64,000 bases of DNA from Hyphomicrobiales bacterium (lineage in GTDB: Bacteria; Pseudomonadota; Alphaproteobacteria; Rhizobiales; Rhizobiaceae). The notes under the pieces were generated by a model. That model saw nothing but the letters and a program-made list of their open reading frames with translations. It had not been told where the DNA came from and ran no database searches. Below, piece by piece: positions 8,660-18,000 of this stretch. A program made the position numbers and the translations under genes. The stretch spans positions 33,590 to 97,589 of the forward strand of contig UBJO01000041.1 of the NCBI GenBank assembly GCA_900465665.1, read 5' to 3'. How positions within the stretch are numbered: the first letter of the stretch is position 1; every line of letters starts with the position of its first letter.

Positions 8660-10456
8660 TCACTCGGCGCCCCGCGACCGCTCGTCTGCAACTCCATGCA
8701 AACGAGAAAGGTTGAGAGCGCTATTGATCAGGCCCACATGGCTAAACGCTTGCGGGAAGTTTCCAAGCATCACCTTGTGCTGGGGGTCATATTCCTCGGA
8801 AAGCAGACCGACGTCATTGCAAAGTTCGAGCAGTCGATTGAAGAGCTTTTTGGCGTCGTCTTCGCGGCCGATCAGACTTAGCGCATCGACCAACCAGAAG
8901 CTGCATGCCAGAAACGCGCCCTCGCCAGGCGGCAATCCATCATCAACGTCCTGGGTTTCGTAGCGCAGGACAAGCCCGTCGCGCATGAGCTTGCTTTCGA
9001 TGGCGGCGACAGTGCCAATGTAGCGAGGATCATCCTCCGGCAGGAAGCCGACCAAGCCTATGTGCAAGAGACTGGCGTCGAGAGTGGTCGAACCGTAGGC
9101 CTGCACAAAGCTTCCCATCTTTTCATCGTAGGCGTTCTCACAAACCTCACGATGGATCTCGTCTGCGATGGCGCGCAGTTCTTTTGCACGGTCAGTGTCG
9201 CCAGCCTCCGTCGCCATCCAAACCCCACGATCGAACGCAACCCAAGCCATCACCTTAGAGTATGTAAAATGCTGTCGATCGCCTCGGACCTCCCAGATAC
9301 CCTCGTCAGGGTCCCGCCATACTTTGGTTAGAAATGGAATGAGGGCGGAGTTCAGCGTCTTGCCGCGTGGATGTGGCGGAAGCCCACCTTTCACTGCCTG
9401 GGTCATCGCGTCGGCGACCTCGCCATAGACATCAAGCTGAAACTGTTGAGCTGCGGCATTCCCGATCCTAATGGGCCGAGATAAGCGGTAGCCCTCAAGC
9501 CAAGTGGCCTCCCACTCCAGCAGGTTTCGTTCGCCAGCGACGCCATACATGATCTGCATCTGCTCAGGTGAGCCCGCGACAGCACGCAGCAGCCAATCTC
9601 GCCACGCGGCCGCTTCATCGTAGTAGCCGAGCTTCATGAACGCGAGCAGGGTCAGCGTTGCGTCGCGGAGCCAGCAGTAGCGATAGTCCCAGTTGCGGGA
9701 ACCTCCCAGCTGTTCGGGCAGAGACGTCGTTGCGGCTGCGACAATTCCGCCAGTGGGCACGTACGTCAGGGCTTTGAGCGTGATCAGCGATCGCTTTACC
9801 TGTTCGGTCCAAGGTCCGACATCTGGGCACTTCCTGACGAAGTCGATCCAGAATTTTGAGGTGTCGCGGGCGGCTTGCTCGATCTTTCGTGGCGTTGGAA
9901 CCGGTAGATGTGATGAGCGGTAGGTGAGCGTAAAAGCAAGCTGCTCGCCTTCCGAAATGTCGAAAAATGCCCGCGTGCGCATGTCTTGACCTTGCAGCTC
10001 GATGGGGGAGGTAAGGATCAGCATGTCTGGACCGGCAATTGCCGTGAGGATGCCATCCTCTGCCTGGGTCACCCATGGTATCGTGCGCCCGTAGTCGAAC
10101 CGAATGACCAGTTCAAGATCGAACGTGACGCGACCCCGTTTGCCTTCCACGATGCGGACCAAGTCGTTGACACCATCTCGCAACGGCATGAAGTCGCGCA
10201 CAACAGCGACACCGGTGTCGGTTTCGAACGTCGTGTCAAGAATGAGGGTGTCCTTTTGATACTGACGCGTTGTCCGATATTTTTGGCGTGGGCTGATCGA
10301 CCAGCGGCCGTTTTCTTCATTCCCCAGCAGCGCGGCGAAGCAGGCGGGGGAATCGAACCGAGGAAAGCAAAGCCAATCGATTGATCCGTGACAAGACACA
10401 AGCGCTGCGGTTTCGCAGTCTCCAATCAGGGCATAGTCCTCGATCTTGGCTTCCAT
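8660..10456 (-). CDS. Glycoside hydrolase family 15 (glucoamylase/trehalase-type)
   Basis: A 598-residue cytoplasmic protein without signal peptide. It begins IEDYALIGDCETAALVS and CHGSIDWLCFPRFDSPACF, the standard N-terminal beta-sandwich of bacterial GH15. The (alpha/alpha)6 barrel follows with WDYRYCWLRDATLTL, FQLDVYGEVADAM and GEGAFLACSFWLVDAL, which hold the two glutamates expected of the family. Bacterial GH15 enzymes split alpha-glucosidic bonds in oligosaccharides or trehalose, releasing glucose. Pairing with the ROK kinase suggests intracellular trehalose or glycogen breakdown. Substrate cannot be settled from sequence. Confidence 0.9.
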   Translation of the reverse strand: MEAKIEDYALIGDCETAALVSCHGSIDWLCFPRFDSPACFAALLGNEENGRWSISPRQKYRTTRQYQKDTLILDTTFETDTGVAVVRDFMPLRDGVNDLVRIVEGKRGRVTFDLELVIRFDYGRTIPWVTQAEDGILTAIAGPDMLILTSPIELQGQDMRTRAFFDISEGEQLAFTLTYRSSHLPVPTPRKIEQAARDTSKFWIDFVRKCPDVGPWTEQVKRSLITLKALTYVPTGGIVAAATTSLPEQLGGSRNWDYRYCWLRDATLTLLAFMKLGYYDEAAAWRDWLLRAVAGSPEQMQIMYGVAGERNLLEWEATWLEGYRLSRPIRIGNAAAQQFQLDVYGEVADAMTQAVKGGLPPHPRGKTLNSALIPFLTKVWRDPDEGIWEVRGDRQHFTYSKVMAWVAFDRGVWMATEAGDTDRAKELRAIADEIHREVCENAYDEKMGSFVQAYGSTTLDASLLHIGLVGFLPEDDPRYIGTVAAIESKLMRDGLVLRYETQDVDDGLPPGEGAFLACSFWLVDALSLIGREDDAKKLFNRLLELCNDVGLLSEEYDPQHKVMLGNFPQAFSHVGLINSALNLSRLHGVADERSRGAE

Positions 10457-10665
10457 CCGGCGCTCCCATGTCTAGATGAACGCGGATTAAATAGGCCGGT
10501 GACAAGATCTTCAACCACTGTGAGGGGGCCTGGACGACATGATTGTCACGTGGGGCAACCTCCACGCGACGCCAACATGTGGATAAATTCGCATGAAGCA
10601 TCTAAGCAAGTCACAGCTTTTTTAGAGATTGCCATTAGTGTGACGACCGCAACCGAGATCTCAAA

Positions 10666-12564
10666 ATGCTTCCCTGGAATGAACTTCTTGCAAACCTGGC
10701 AATTGTGGCGCTGGCGACGTCGATCTGGACGGCTGCACACAGCTGGATGGACACCATTTCCCTGACACGACAGCGGATCGCATTTGGCGTGTTAATGGCC
10801 AGCGCGACGTTGATCGTCATGTCGGTGCAATTTCAATTCACGCCGGGTGTCTTCCTTGATCTGCGCTACACGCTTCTGGCGGTCACGGCATATTTCGGGG
10901 GGCCCTTAGCGGTTGTGTTTCCGACAATAGTTGCCGTCACAAAGAGGCTGCATGACGGTGGAACCGGGGTCTGGGTTGCCCTCCCTCATATCTCACTTGC
11001 TGTCGCGTCAGGGCTCCTCGGATTTTATCGCGGTAAAGGGACCTGTCGCGCGCTCCCGCTCTTACCGTTGTCGCTTGCCGTGGTGTTCAGCGGCACTATC
11101 GGCTTCTTCGTCATGGTCCCATACGCGGCGTGGCCTGGGATGATAAGCAAGGTGGTCGCTCCTTTTTCCTCCATCCTCTTCGTGTCGACGTTTTTCGCAA
11201 GCTTTGCAATTTCGCAAGAGCTCAAGCGTCAGCGCCTCGCCGAGCAAAACCAGATTTATCGAGCCGTTTTCGAGGCCCTGCCCGACTGCCTCAATGCGAA
11301 GGACCTTGACGGCCGTTTCATCGCCGCGAACTCTGCAACGGCAGCGCTTATGGGTGCTCGCCAGGCCGACGACCTGATCGGGAAAACCGACTTTGACTAT
11401 TATCCTGAGGTTGTTGCCACATCATTTAGAAATGACGAAAGACGACAGCTGACCAGCAACGCCGCACTGACCGTCGAACAAAGATTTGTACGGCCGGATG
11501 GCAAGGAAGCCTGGCTGTCCACCCTGAAAGCCCCGCTTCGCGATGCGTCGGGTGCCATGGTTGGCGTAATCACCCACAATCGCGAGATTACCATACAGAA
11601 GCACCTTGAACTACGGCTTGCCGAAACCCGGCGCAACCTTGCCGACGCGATTTCCAGCATGGCAGATGGGCTCGCCATGTTCGATGCGCAGGACGTCCTG
11701 GTATTCTGTAACACTAGGTATCAATCGCTTTTCCCGGTCACAGCCGATGTCCGAATTCCGGGCAGTCCCCTGCGGGCAATCGTCCAAGCCTCAGTTGAGC
11801 GTGGAGAAGTTCGGCCCGACGCAGGGAGCGGCGCTACCGACATCGACGAAATCATCAGCCAGCTCAAGACACCTGGACTCGTGCGCCTCCTCCAGGTTGC
11901 AGACGGCCGCTGGATTGAAACACGTTCGCAATCGACCAAACTTGGGGGCTTCCTGCTCATTTTTGCCGATGTAACAGAAGCGAAGGAAACTGCCCAGAAG
12001 CTGGAAGCGCTCAACCAGAAGCTGGAATCTCTCGCGAATACCGACCAATTGACTTCATTGCCAAACCGGCGAGCGTTCGATCGACAGCTTGACGCAGCGC
12101 TTTTCCAGGCGGGTGTAAGCGACACAGACCTTGTGCTGCTGATGATCGACGTCGACTACTTCAAACTCTATAACGATTGCTATGGCCACGTCGCCGGAGA
12201 TGAAGCCTTGCAAAAGGTAGCATCATCAATTGACCAGGCGGTGTCGGGTCTTCATGGCGCCACGGTCGCCCGATATGGTGGTGAAGAGTTTGCTGTTGTC
12301 CTTCCATTCGCATCCGTTGCCGAGGCGTCAAACGTTGGAAAGCTGATCTGTGCCGCAGTCCGCAGCATGTCCCTAGTACATCAATCCAACCCAACCGGCC
12401 ACGTAACGGTTAGTGTAGGTGTCGCGTCAATCATGAATCAACGCGAGGCACGTAAGGATGCGCTGCTGGAGGCAGCGGATCGTGCTTTGTATCAGGCCAA
12501 GGCTCAGGGTCGAGATCGCGTTCATGTCGACACAGTCGTTGCTCCGGTTTCAAAACACGGTTGA
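10666..12564 (+). CDS. Membrane diguanylate cyclase: 5TM-PAS-PAS-GGDEF
   Basis: A 632-residue protein. Residues 1-185 hold five to six hydrophobic helices resembling the 5TMR-LYT sensor domain; the stretch LRYTLLAVTAYFGGPLAVVF is characteristic. Two PAS domains follow (about 195-315 and 320-430); the first contains NAKDLDGRFIAANSATAAL and a DFDYY-like segment. The GGDEF domain (about 445-620) has DQLTSLPNRRAFDRQL and the intact active site ARYGGEEFAVV, so it should make c-di-GMP from two GTP. The RxxD product-inhibition site expected nine to six residues before GGEEF is absent (LHGA). It is divergent from the GH15 gene. Confidence 0.9.
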   Translation: MLPWNELLANLAIVALATSIWTAAHSWMDTISLTRQRIAFGVLMASATLIVMSVQFQFTPGVFLDLRYTLLAVTAYFGGPLAVVFPTIVAVTKRLHDGGTGVWVALPHISLAVASGLLGFYRGKGTCRALPLLPLSLAVVFSGTIGFFVMVPYAAWPGMISKVVAPFSSILFVSTFFASFAISQELKRQRLAEQNQIYRAVFEALPDCLNAKDLDGRFIAANSATAALMGARQADDLIGKTDFDYYPEVVATSFRNDERRQLTSNAALTVEQRFVRPDGKEAWLSTLKAPLRDASGAMVGVITHNREITIQKHLELRLAETRRNLADAISSMADGLAMFDAQDVLVFCNTRYQSLFPVTADVRIPGSPLRAIVQASVERGEVRPDAGSGATDIDEIISQLKTPGLVRLLQVADGRWIETRSQSTKLGGFLLIFADVTEAKETAQKLEALNQKLESLANTDQLTSLPNRRAFDRQLDAALFQAGVSDTDLVLLMIDVDYFKLYNDCYGHVAGDEALQKVASSIDQAVSGLHGATVARYGGEEFAVVLPFASVAEASNVGKLICAAVRSMSLVHQSNPTGHVTVSVGVASIMNQREARKDALLEAADRALYQAKAQGRDRVHVDTVVAPVSKHG

Positions 12565-12573
12565 TTAGCGAAC

Positions 12574-13080
12574 GTGGAAGCATGCTGCGGCGGCCCATCA
12601 TCTGGGTCGCCAACTTGCTGCGCAAGGCCACGAGGTCCGGTTGATTTTACTGCATAGGGTCATCCGTCTACCAAGGTCCATTAGCACGTTGACCGGGACT
12701 CTAAAGGGATTGCAGAAGCTGCATCTCGCCCGACCATGCGCTCTCGTGAACTTAAGTGTATGGTCCCCGCATCGGCTTCATTTGATTGGCGAGTTGCGAG
12801 CAGAATAGAAAGAATTCGACACAAAGATCGGCGACCTGAACACCAGCTGTCCAACTGGCACGCGAAGATGCCGTCATTTGCAGCCTGACTTCCATTCCCG
12901 GTATAAGCGTGCTCAGGCGGCGGTGGACAATGCGGGCGGCTTTGCAAAAGTGCGGGATATGGGTGCACGGCTGGGATCGTACCTAGACAATGCAACGCCG
13001 GCGTCAATCCCCGGCTGTTTGGGATACCAAAACATGGCAAACTTTAGCGATTTGCTCACCAGATTGGCGCGTACTCAATG
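12574..13080 (+). mobile_element. Decayed IS110-family transposase
   Basis: No intact frame remains, but consecutive pieces in different frames match the order of an IS110 transposase. Near 12574-12640 a piece reads EACCG then AHHLGRQLAAQGHEVRLI, like the EACG-AHHW-R-L-GHEVRL block. Near 12694-12750 DSKGIAEAASRPTMRSRELK resembles the AEAICEA-RPTMRFV-VK block. At about 12885-12995 SIPGI and then AVDNAGGFAKVRDMGARLGS resemble the IPGIG and GRDMAAWLGL blocks near the C-terminus. Several frameshifts and stops separate the pieces. No terminal repeats were recognised. It is a relic and cannot move. Confidence 0.55.
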
Positions 13081-13365
13081 GGTTCTTCCAGCCAGGAATT
13101 GCGCCTATACCTCGGCGATAATGGAACCTTGGCTCGGGCGCAATTTGCCGCTGCCGCTGGCCGACTGCATCGGGACCGCTCTACCGAACTCGTTCGATCC
13201 GCGCTGCTAAAGCCGAACAACCGCGGCAGGCGAGACGTTGAAAGCAGCAGCGGCCGCCCGACGCGCTTGGGGCAATTCCCGCGATCTAATCGCCTTCGGC
13301 CATGGCAATGTTTTCCGCCATCAGCGCAACAGCCGGCTGGTCTTTTATGGTCGGGACAAGCATGA

Positions 13366-13689
13366 TCATTGCAACTGGATCGTCGGCGACAATTGGTGAG
13401 GGTCGGGGTTTGGTGCATCAAAAACTCCGAGCAGCTTCTCGAATTCAATCAGCACCAGCTTAAATTCCATATCACCCATGGCAGCGATCTGGATAAGCTC
13501 CGAAGACACTCGTGCGATGAGCGTGTCGAGCCAAATCCTTTTGTCAACCCGGATGCGCCCCAGCACGTCCTTCCTGATATCTCGCAACTCTGTCAGAATG
13601 CGCGATACCAATTCGACCCGCTCATCGTAATTCATCCACTGCAGGCCGTTTTGGGCTTGCCGAACCTCGGCTGTGATTCTTGACGGCAT
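13366..13689 (-). CDS. Hypothetical protein, all-helical
   Basis: A 107-residue predicted protein with no family I recognise. Sequence is strongly helical and charged (MNYDERVELVSRILTELRDI, then EFKLVLIEFEKLLGVF), with neither signal peptide nor membrane segment. ATG 13689 is chosen over an upstream in-frame start at 13725 because the added residues lack coding character. It stands alone between the IS110 relic and the CHASE2 gene. It may be a small regulatory or adaptor protein; function unknown. Confidence 0.45.
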   Translation of the reverse strand: MPSRITAEVRQAQNGLQWMNYDERVELVSRILTELRDIRKDVLGRIRVDKRIWLDTLIARVSSELIQIAAMGDMEFKLVLIEFEKLLGVFDAPNPDPHQLSPTIQLQ

Positions 13690-13725
13690 GACCCGCCCTC
13701 CTGTCGTAGCGATGAAGATAACCAC

Positions 13726-14011
13726 GACGAACCTGCCGGCGACACGGGCTTTGGTCGCATATGGCTCGACTATTTGCCGAGTAGGCGGCGAGAGGGCTTG
13801 TACTCACGACCTTGGCCGTTCCAATCGCCACGCTTGCGAGCCGTTCATCGTCTCCATCCTTTGTTGTGAGAGCAAGTTCGCCCGCCGTCATATCGTCCGG
13901 GCCGGATCAATGGGATCAGCCGACACGACGTGTGCTAATCCACCCAACGTGATGATGGCGAAGACTAAGTGCGTTGCATTGGAAAGTGCGGATCGCTTCT
14001 CCGGGACAAGG
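13726..14011. other. Intergenic stretch without recognisable gene
   Basis: About 290 bases between the small helical protein and the end of the CHASE2 gene. Open frames on both strands are short and match nothing I recognise. Confidence 0.5.
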
Positions 14012-16780
14012 TTACGTCCTAACGGCCGCTAGCGTGGTGGTTTTCTCGAAGAGTTCCCGCGCCGGCTGTGGCCTGCCGAAGAGATAGCCCTGCCCCGTTT
14101 CGCATCCGAGCCGTTGCAGGGTTTCGACCTCAGCATTGCCTTCCACTCCCTCCGCCACGACACCGAGCTTCAGCCCATGCGCCAAGGAAACAACGGCTTT
14201 GACAATCTCCAGAACACCATCATTGGCGTTCATGACCCGAACGAAAGACTGGTCGATTTTTAGCTTATCAAGGGGAAGGGAGGTCAGATAGCTCATTGAC
14301 GAGTAACCGGTGCCGAAATCGTCAAGTGCTATGGAAATTCCTGTTTCTCGCAATCTGCGCATTTTCTCGATCGTTGGCCCGCCTTGCTCCAAAAACGTGG
14401 ACTCGGTCAACTCGAGGCAGAGACGCGACGCAGCCAAACCGGAGACGGCTATAGCTTCTCGAACAATCTCCTCAACGTCTGACTGTGCAAACTGAACAGG
14501 AGACACGTTGACGGCTACCGTGGCGTCTCCCGGCCAATCGGCCGCCGCTGTGCATGCTTCAATCAGCGCCCAGCGTCCCATTTCGCATATAAGTCCTGTC
14601 GACTCTGCGATTGGGATGAATTCGACAGGCGAGATCAAACCAAACTCCGGATGCTGCCATCTAATCAGAGCCTCAGCTCCGATCAGCCGACCGCTTGAGA
14701 GCTCGATTTGTGGCTGGTACAGCAAGAAGAACTGAAGCTGCACGAGAGCCTCTCGCATATCAGTTTCTAGACGCCGCGCTCGCGCTTGGCGAACGGCCGA
14801 AGCGGGATCATATTGCGCCCATTGGCGGCCAGGCACAGAGCGTACCAAATCCAGAGCGGTCTCGGCTTCGCGGACGCGGCTTTCAGCATTGTTATCGACG
14901 TCCTGTGCGATGCCGACCCGAATACTGACCGGTACCGAAGTGAACCCGACGGCAATAGGATCCGTAAACAGATCAAGAAGCCTCAAAGCGACGCCTTGCG
15001 CCTCTTGAAGGTCCGGGGAACTTAAAGCGACTGCGAAAACATCTCCTGCCAATCGGGCAATGAGGCTGTCGCCGAATTCTGAACGCAAATGCGAGGCTAT
15101 GGCTCTCAGTACGTCGTCGCCGGTATCCCGTCCGAGGGTCGCGCACACCCCGGAAAATCGCTCGACGTCAAGCACTGCGATTTGATAGGTCTCCTTGGAC
15201 ACATCAAGGCGGGCTGCGAACTCGCGACGATTGAGAAGGCCAGTGAGCTCATCGTGTTCTGCAAGGTATCTAAGCTTCTCATGGTATAGTCGACGAGCTG
15301 TCACGTCTCTTAAAATGACGCAGCCAGCAAAACCGTCATCATGTTGAGTAGCGTCGGTTCGCTCATTCGGAGAAATCGTTGCGACGGCCTCAAGGTGAAC
15401 GGTCTTCGCACCGACCTGGATCGAGAACTCGACAGTTGTCGAATGGATTTTTGAAGGGTCGGCGCGATGTCTATCGATGAGCACCTGAACTGCTTCGACA
15501 ATGGTAGGATCGGCATGCTCGAAAAGATCGCTATCTAGTTTTGTATCGAATAGCTGCCTGGCAGACTGGCTGGCTTCGATTACTTTCAGATGACTGTCAA
15601 ATGCGATGACACCGTCGGAACTGTCTTGAATGATCCGTTTCATCAACAGGCGGGTATTTCTCCTCTCGACGTTCGCGACGACGAGGAGGATTTGCCCGAA
15701 ATCTAGCCGTTCATTCAGGAACATCAGAAAGGAAAGCGACAAGATCAGCCAGGACACGGCCGTTCCAATGATGAAACCGAAATCTTTCTGGAGAAAAAAC
15801 GCGCCGATCTCGATCAGTATCCCCAACGATCCCGTCATAATCGCTACGCTTGCCATGCCGATCGAGCGCCAGGTCAGAGCTACCACAATCAGCATCGCGG
15901 AAAAAAACAACTCGAGCGGTATTTGGTTGAAGGCACGAAGGTGCCTGTTTTGCAACAGAGTTTCGGCTGCGAGAACATGGATCATTGGACCAGCCAATAC
16001 GCCATAAATCGGAACCGGGAAAATGTCCTTTAATTCAGTAGCCGAGGCTCCAACGACAATCGACCTCCCTGTTAGCGCATCAGCACCCACATGACCGTTG
16101 AGCACATCGGACAAAGAGAACGTCGGAACGGTATCCGGACGTATCGAAAAATCAATCAAAGACGACCCGACATGATTGTCTGTTTTCGCCAAAGTAGCCG
16201 CAGCAGATTGAATAGAAACGGCATCAGTTTCCTCGCCAAGCGAGAAGCGACGAACATTGCCATCTGAATCCAAGGCAACATTTGCAAACACTGGCCATGA
16301 CTTCTCGGCGAGCAAGCCAATCGGTCGGGTGATAGTGGTTTCAGAGCCCTTAGCTGTGACTTGCTGGCGAAAAACTGGGAGAAGGACACTTCCACCAGCT
16401 CGGTCGAGACCTGCAGCAAGCTTATCATCTTCAGACTTCTGTGAAGGTGTGCTGAAGTCAACGTCGATGAAAATGTCTCCAGCGCCAGCAGCAGAAATCC
16501 GGTCGATCAGTTCGGCGTACACGCCACGTGGCCAAGGCCAGACGCCCAGCGCATCCAAGCTCTTTTTATCGATGGCTATGAATGCGATCGTCCCGGAGGC
16601 ACTACGGGGAGCCATTTGAGATCGTGTCGCAACGATGTTGTCGTTCCAATTCTGCACCACAAACATACTGGGCGCGACTACCGGCAATGCTAACATGGTG
16701 GCAATTAGAACAAGTCGAAGGACGACGGACCCAGATCGACTACCCAGCGACCTCCAAAGAGCCTTGGATTTGGCAATCAC
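14012..16780 (-). CDS. CHASE2-PAS-GGDEF-EAL membrane protein, probable c-di-GMP phosphodiesterase
   Basis: A 922-residue protein. An N-terminal TM and an extracytoplasmic CHASE2 domain (about 50-290, with WPWPRGVYAELIDRI and FIDVDF) are followed by three TM helices (about 295-375), a PAS domain (390-500), a GGDEF domain and an EAL domain (675-915). The GGDEF active site is degenerate (ARLAGDVFAV instead of GGDEF), so no cyclase activity is expected. The EAL domain keeps GAEALIRW, ELTES, DDFGTGYSS and VAEGVE, the residues needed for metal binding and c-di-GMP hydrolysis. The start is GTG at 16780, overlapping the FecR stop as GTGA; the two proteins are translationally coupled and probably act together. 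Confidence 0.92.
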   Translation of the reverse strand: MIAKSKALWRSLGSRSGSVVLRLVLIATMLALPVVAPSMFVVQNWNDNIVATRSQMAPRSASGTIAFIAIDKKSLDALGVWPWPRGVYAELIDRISAAGAGDIFIDVDFSTPSQKSEDDKLAAGLDRAGGSVLLPVFRQQVTAKGSETTITRPIGLLAEKSWPVFANVALDSDGNVRRFSLGEETDAVSIQSAAATLAKTDNHVGSSLIDFSIRPDTVPTFSLSDVLNGHVGADALTGRSIVVGASATELKDIFPVPIYGVLAGPMIHVLAAETLLQNRHLRAFNQIPLELFFSAMLIVVALTWRSIGMASVAIMTGSLGILIEIGAFFLQKDFGFIIGTAVSWLILSLSFLMFLNERLDFGQILLVVANVERRNTRLLMKRIIQDSSDGVIAFDSHLKVIEASQSARQLFDTKLDSDLFEHADPTIVEAVQVLIDRHRADPSKIHSTTVEFSIQVGAKTVHLEAVATISPNERTDATQHDDGFAGCVILRDVTARRLYHEKLRYLAEHDELTGLLNRREFAARLDVSKETYQIAVLDVERFSGVCATLGRDTGDDVLRAIASHLRSEFGDSLIARLAGDVFAVALSSPDLQEAQGVALRLLDLFTDPIAVGFTSVPVSIRVGIAQDVDNNAESRVREAETALDLVRSVPGRQWAQYDPASAVRQARARRLETDMREALVQLQFFLLYQPQIELSSGRLIGAEALIRWQHPEFGLISPVEFIPIAESTGLICEMGRWALIEACTAAADWPGDATVAVNVSPVQFAQSDVEEIVREAIAVSGLAASRLCLELTESTFLEQGGPTIEKMRRLRETGISIALDDFGTGYSSMSYLTSLPLDKLKIDQSFVRVMNANDGVLEIVKAVVSLAHGLKLGVVAEGVEGNAEVETLQRLGCETGQGYLFGRPQPARELFEKTTTLAAVRT

Positions 16781-17817
16781 TTATTGTTGCCCCTGCCGCC
16801 GTTCCCATTGCCATTGTTTCCATTCCCGTTCGCGCCCCCGTTACCATGTCCGTTGCCGTTGTTGCCGTTTCCATTTCCTCCACTATTGTTGCCGTTCCCG
16901 CCACCATTTCCGTTACCGTTACCGTTACCGTTCCCGCCACCGTTGCCATTGCCGCTGTTGCCGTTTCCATTTCCACCGCCGTTGTGGCCGTTGCCGGCGC
17001 CGCTGCCGTTGCCGCTGTTTCCACTTCCACCTCCGGCGTGCCCGTTGCCGCCACCGTTGCCGTTTCCGTTCCCGTTATTTCCCTTGCCGTTTCCACTACC
17101 ATTGTGGCCGCTATTGCCATTTCCACCGGCTTTGCTGCTTTTGCTGTCAGACGCGGCTTCACCTGCCGAAGCACGGCCGGCGGTTACCGGTCCTTCGCCG
17201 GGCTTCACTTGCCCAATTGCCGAAATGCGCGCAGCCGAACGAGGCACACTAACAATGGATGGCTCGACTTGGCCCGACACCGTCATCCCTTTGTTGCGAT
17301 CTACAGCCGCACTCTGCCGGGGACCAATGTTGGACCGCTGGCCGCTCGCAAATGAGGTAACCTCAACAAGTCCCCGATCGACTGAAACGGATGCCTTCGT
17401 CTTGCCGACCGTCACGTGAAATATGGTTCCCTTTACGACGGCCGCGAGAAACGGCGTCTGAACAGTCGTATGAGGCTGGCTCCTCTTTTCAATCTCAAGG
17501 TCAATCGAACCTACCTGTTGAAGGACTTCTGTCTTACGAGAGAAGAAGCCAGACGTTGTGATGGAAGCGAGTGTGCCTGGTTGCAATGAGATTGCTTCGA
17601 CGCCTCGCGTAAGCTGCAGTCGCCCGCGAGGCCCTGTCGAGAGCCATGCCTTGTTTGGAACGACATCTCCAACATGGACGTCGGTCCAGGTGGATTGGTC
17701 GACCGTTACCTTAACCTGACTTGTGGCCTTGACGACAACCCAGTCATTGCTGGCAGCCTGGGCTGGAGCGCAAAAGAGAACAACCGCTAGAAAAACCCAA
17801 CGAGAAACAAACGACAT
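16777..17817 (-). CDS. FecR-domain secreted protein with Gly/Asn-rich tail
   Basis: A 346-residue protein with a signal peptide (FVSRWVFLAVVLFCAPAQA, cleaved after AQA). Residues 25-170 form a FecR domain, with DWVVVKATSQVKVTVDQ, SLQPGTLASI and AVVKGTIFHVTVGKTKASVS. The last 115 residues are almost wholly Gly and Asn with a few Ser, His and Ala, and should be disordered. ATG 17817 is preceded by AGGGGAAA; an in-frame start at 17853 is less likely. FecR proteins commonly neighbour CHASE2 proteins, and here the stop overlaps the GTG of the CHASE2-EAL gene. I infer that it delivers an envelope signal to the CHASE2 sensor. The tail resembles no known adhesive repeat exactly. Confidence 0.88.
   Translation of the reverse strand: MSFVSRWVFLAVVLFCAPAQAASNDWVVVKATSQVKVTVDQSTWTDVHVGDVVPNKAWLSTGPRGRLQLTRGVEAISLQPGTLASITTSGFFSRKTEVLQQVGSIDLEIEKRSQPHTTVQTPFLAAVVKGTIFHVTVGKTKASVSVDRGLVEVTSFASGQRSNIGPRQSAAVDRNKGMTVSGQVEPSIVSVPRSAARISAIGQVKPGEGPVTAGRASAGEAASDSKSSKAGGNGNSGHNGSGNGKGNNGNGNGNGGGNGHAGGGSGNSGNGSGAGNGHNGGGNGNGNSGNGNGGGNGNGNGNGNGGGNGNNSGGNGNGNNGNGHGNGGANGNGNNGNGNGGRGNNK
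16784..17130. repeat. Imperfect GGN/GNG codon-repeat tract in the fecR-like gene
   Basis: About 345 bases of imperfect hexamer repeats (GTTGCC, GTTACC, ATTTCC and similar on the plus strand) encode the Gly/Asn tail. The tract lacks stops in several frames on both strands, which creates long spurious open frames. Such tracts change length by slippage. Confidence 0.85.
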
Positions 17818-18000
17818 GCACTTTCCCCTAAATTGATACGGGTATAAGGACATGCTTCAGTTAAGAATGAATATAGATAAGCAGCGATAACTCTTGTGCG
17901 CTAGCGTACAGAACCCGCCGCTCTGGCAAAACTATCGCGGCGGCGTTGACCTACGAGCGTTACCAGGCGAAAAATCGATTGTCGTCCACCTTGAAGTGAT

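Noticed and set aside
16582..17419. Plus-strand frames of over 200 codons across the Gly/Asn tract
   Set aside because: They arise from the low-complexity repeat, which lacks stops in several frames; the minus-strand FecR gene explains the region.
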